A stretch of 5,291 nucleotides of DNA. It comes from Ilumatobacteraceae bacterium. Its GTDB lineage: Bacteria; Actinomycetota; Acidimicrobiia; Acidimicrobiales; Ilumatobacteraceae. A program made the position numbers and the translations under genes. Position 1 is the first letter of the stretch, and every line of letters begins with the position of its first letter. The notes beneath the pieces were generated by a model. That model was not told where the DNA came from. It saw only the letters and a list, made by a program, of their open reading frames with translations, and did not search any database. Location of the stretch: positions 1 to 5,291 of the forward strand of contig JAENVT010000097.1 in assembly GCA_016650435.1 (NCBI GenBank), in the 5' to 3' direction. Shown piece after piece: positions 5,163 to 5,291 of the stretch.

Positions 5163-5291
5163 CTACGCAGGTAACAGGAGAACGGTTCCTTCGGAGAGTC
5201 CGTCGCCGCGGATGGCCACGTTGGCGCCGCTGACGCCGAGCAGTTCGACTGTCAGCCATTTGGTGGTGCCATCCGAGGTCTCGAGCTGGAC
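5163..5291 (-). CDS. C-terminal end of a possible efflux periplasmic adaptor (HlyD/MacA-like), cut by the window edge
   Basis: On the minus strand an open frame enters at the right edge and runs 42 residues to the TAG at 5163-5165: VQLETSDGTTKWLTVELLGV, then SGANVAIRGDGLSEGTVLLLPA. The pattern of a short beta-strand, a V-L-G turn, a glycine-led V-I-GDGL segment and a closing strand after EGT matches the C-terminal domain of membrane fusion proteins, in which 'GL..GD.VV' is common. Such adaptors link an inner-membrane pump or ABC transporter to the envelope; in actinobacteria they accompany MacB-like ABC systems. The start and the diagnostic lipoyl and hairpin domains lie outside, so the call rests on pattern alone. 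It is on the same strand as, and 67 bp upstream of, the YceI gene. Confidence 0.55.
   Translation of the reverse strand, partial: VQLETSDGTTKWLTVELLGVSGANVAIRGDGLSEGTVLLLPA

Overview
High-GC window with GTG starts alongside ATG and short intergenic gaps. The proteins are of actinobacterial type: a PAC2-family protein with an acidic tail, an SCO6745-type protein, a Nudix protein with the 'YPTGWADVGYSPAEV' signature and a membrane-anchored YceI protein. My best guess is an actinobacterium, perhaps of the class Acidimicrobiia (Ilumatobacter-like). That placement rests on remembered protein style, not on a search. No rRNA, tRNA, CRISPR array, insertion sequence, integrase or other sign of a mobile region was seen, so this looks like ordinary chromosomal housekeeping and signalling DNA.

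Layout. A Nudix hydrolase cut by the left edge (1-414, +) runs tail to tail into a minus-strand block; the two stop codons share the palindrome CTAG. The block reads right to left: SCO6745-family protein (2799-3704), a 165-bp gap, a PAS-PAS-GGDEF diguanylate cyclase (1371-2633), a 42-bp gap, then a PAC2-family protein (411-1328). A GNAT acetyltransferase (3758-4183, +) starts divergently from the SCO6745 gene across 53 bp. It converges on a minus-strand YceI-like protein (4337-5095) across a 153-bp gap that is rich in inverted repeats. The right edge cuts a minus-strand gene (5163-5291) whose last 42 residues resemble the C-terminus of an efflux periplasmic adaptor (HlyD/MacA-like). It lies 67 bp upstream of the YceI gene.

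How the genes may work together. The GGDEF and PAC2 genes are close enough to be co-transcribed, and the adaptor and YceI genes may form a second envelope-related unit. No gene set here makes a recognisable defence, biosynthetic or other novel system. The points most worth a second look are the nested inverted repeat between the GNAT and YceI genes, the substituted Nudix box, the acidic tract in the PAC2 protein and the unexplained leader of the diguanylate cyclase.
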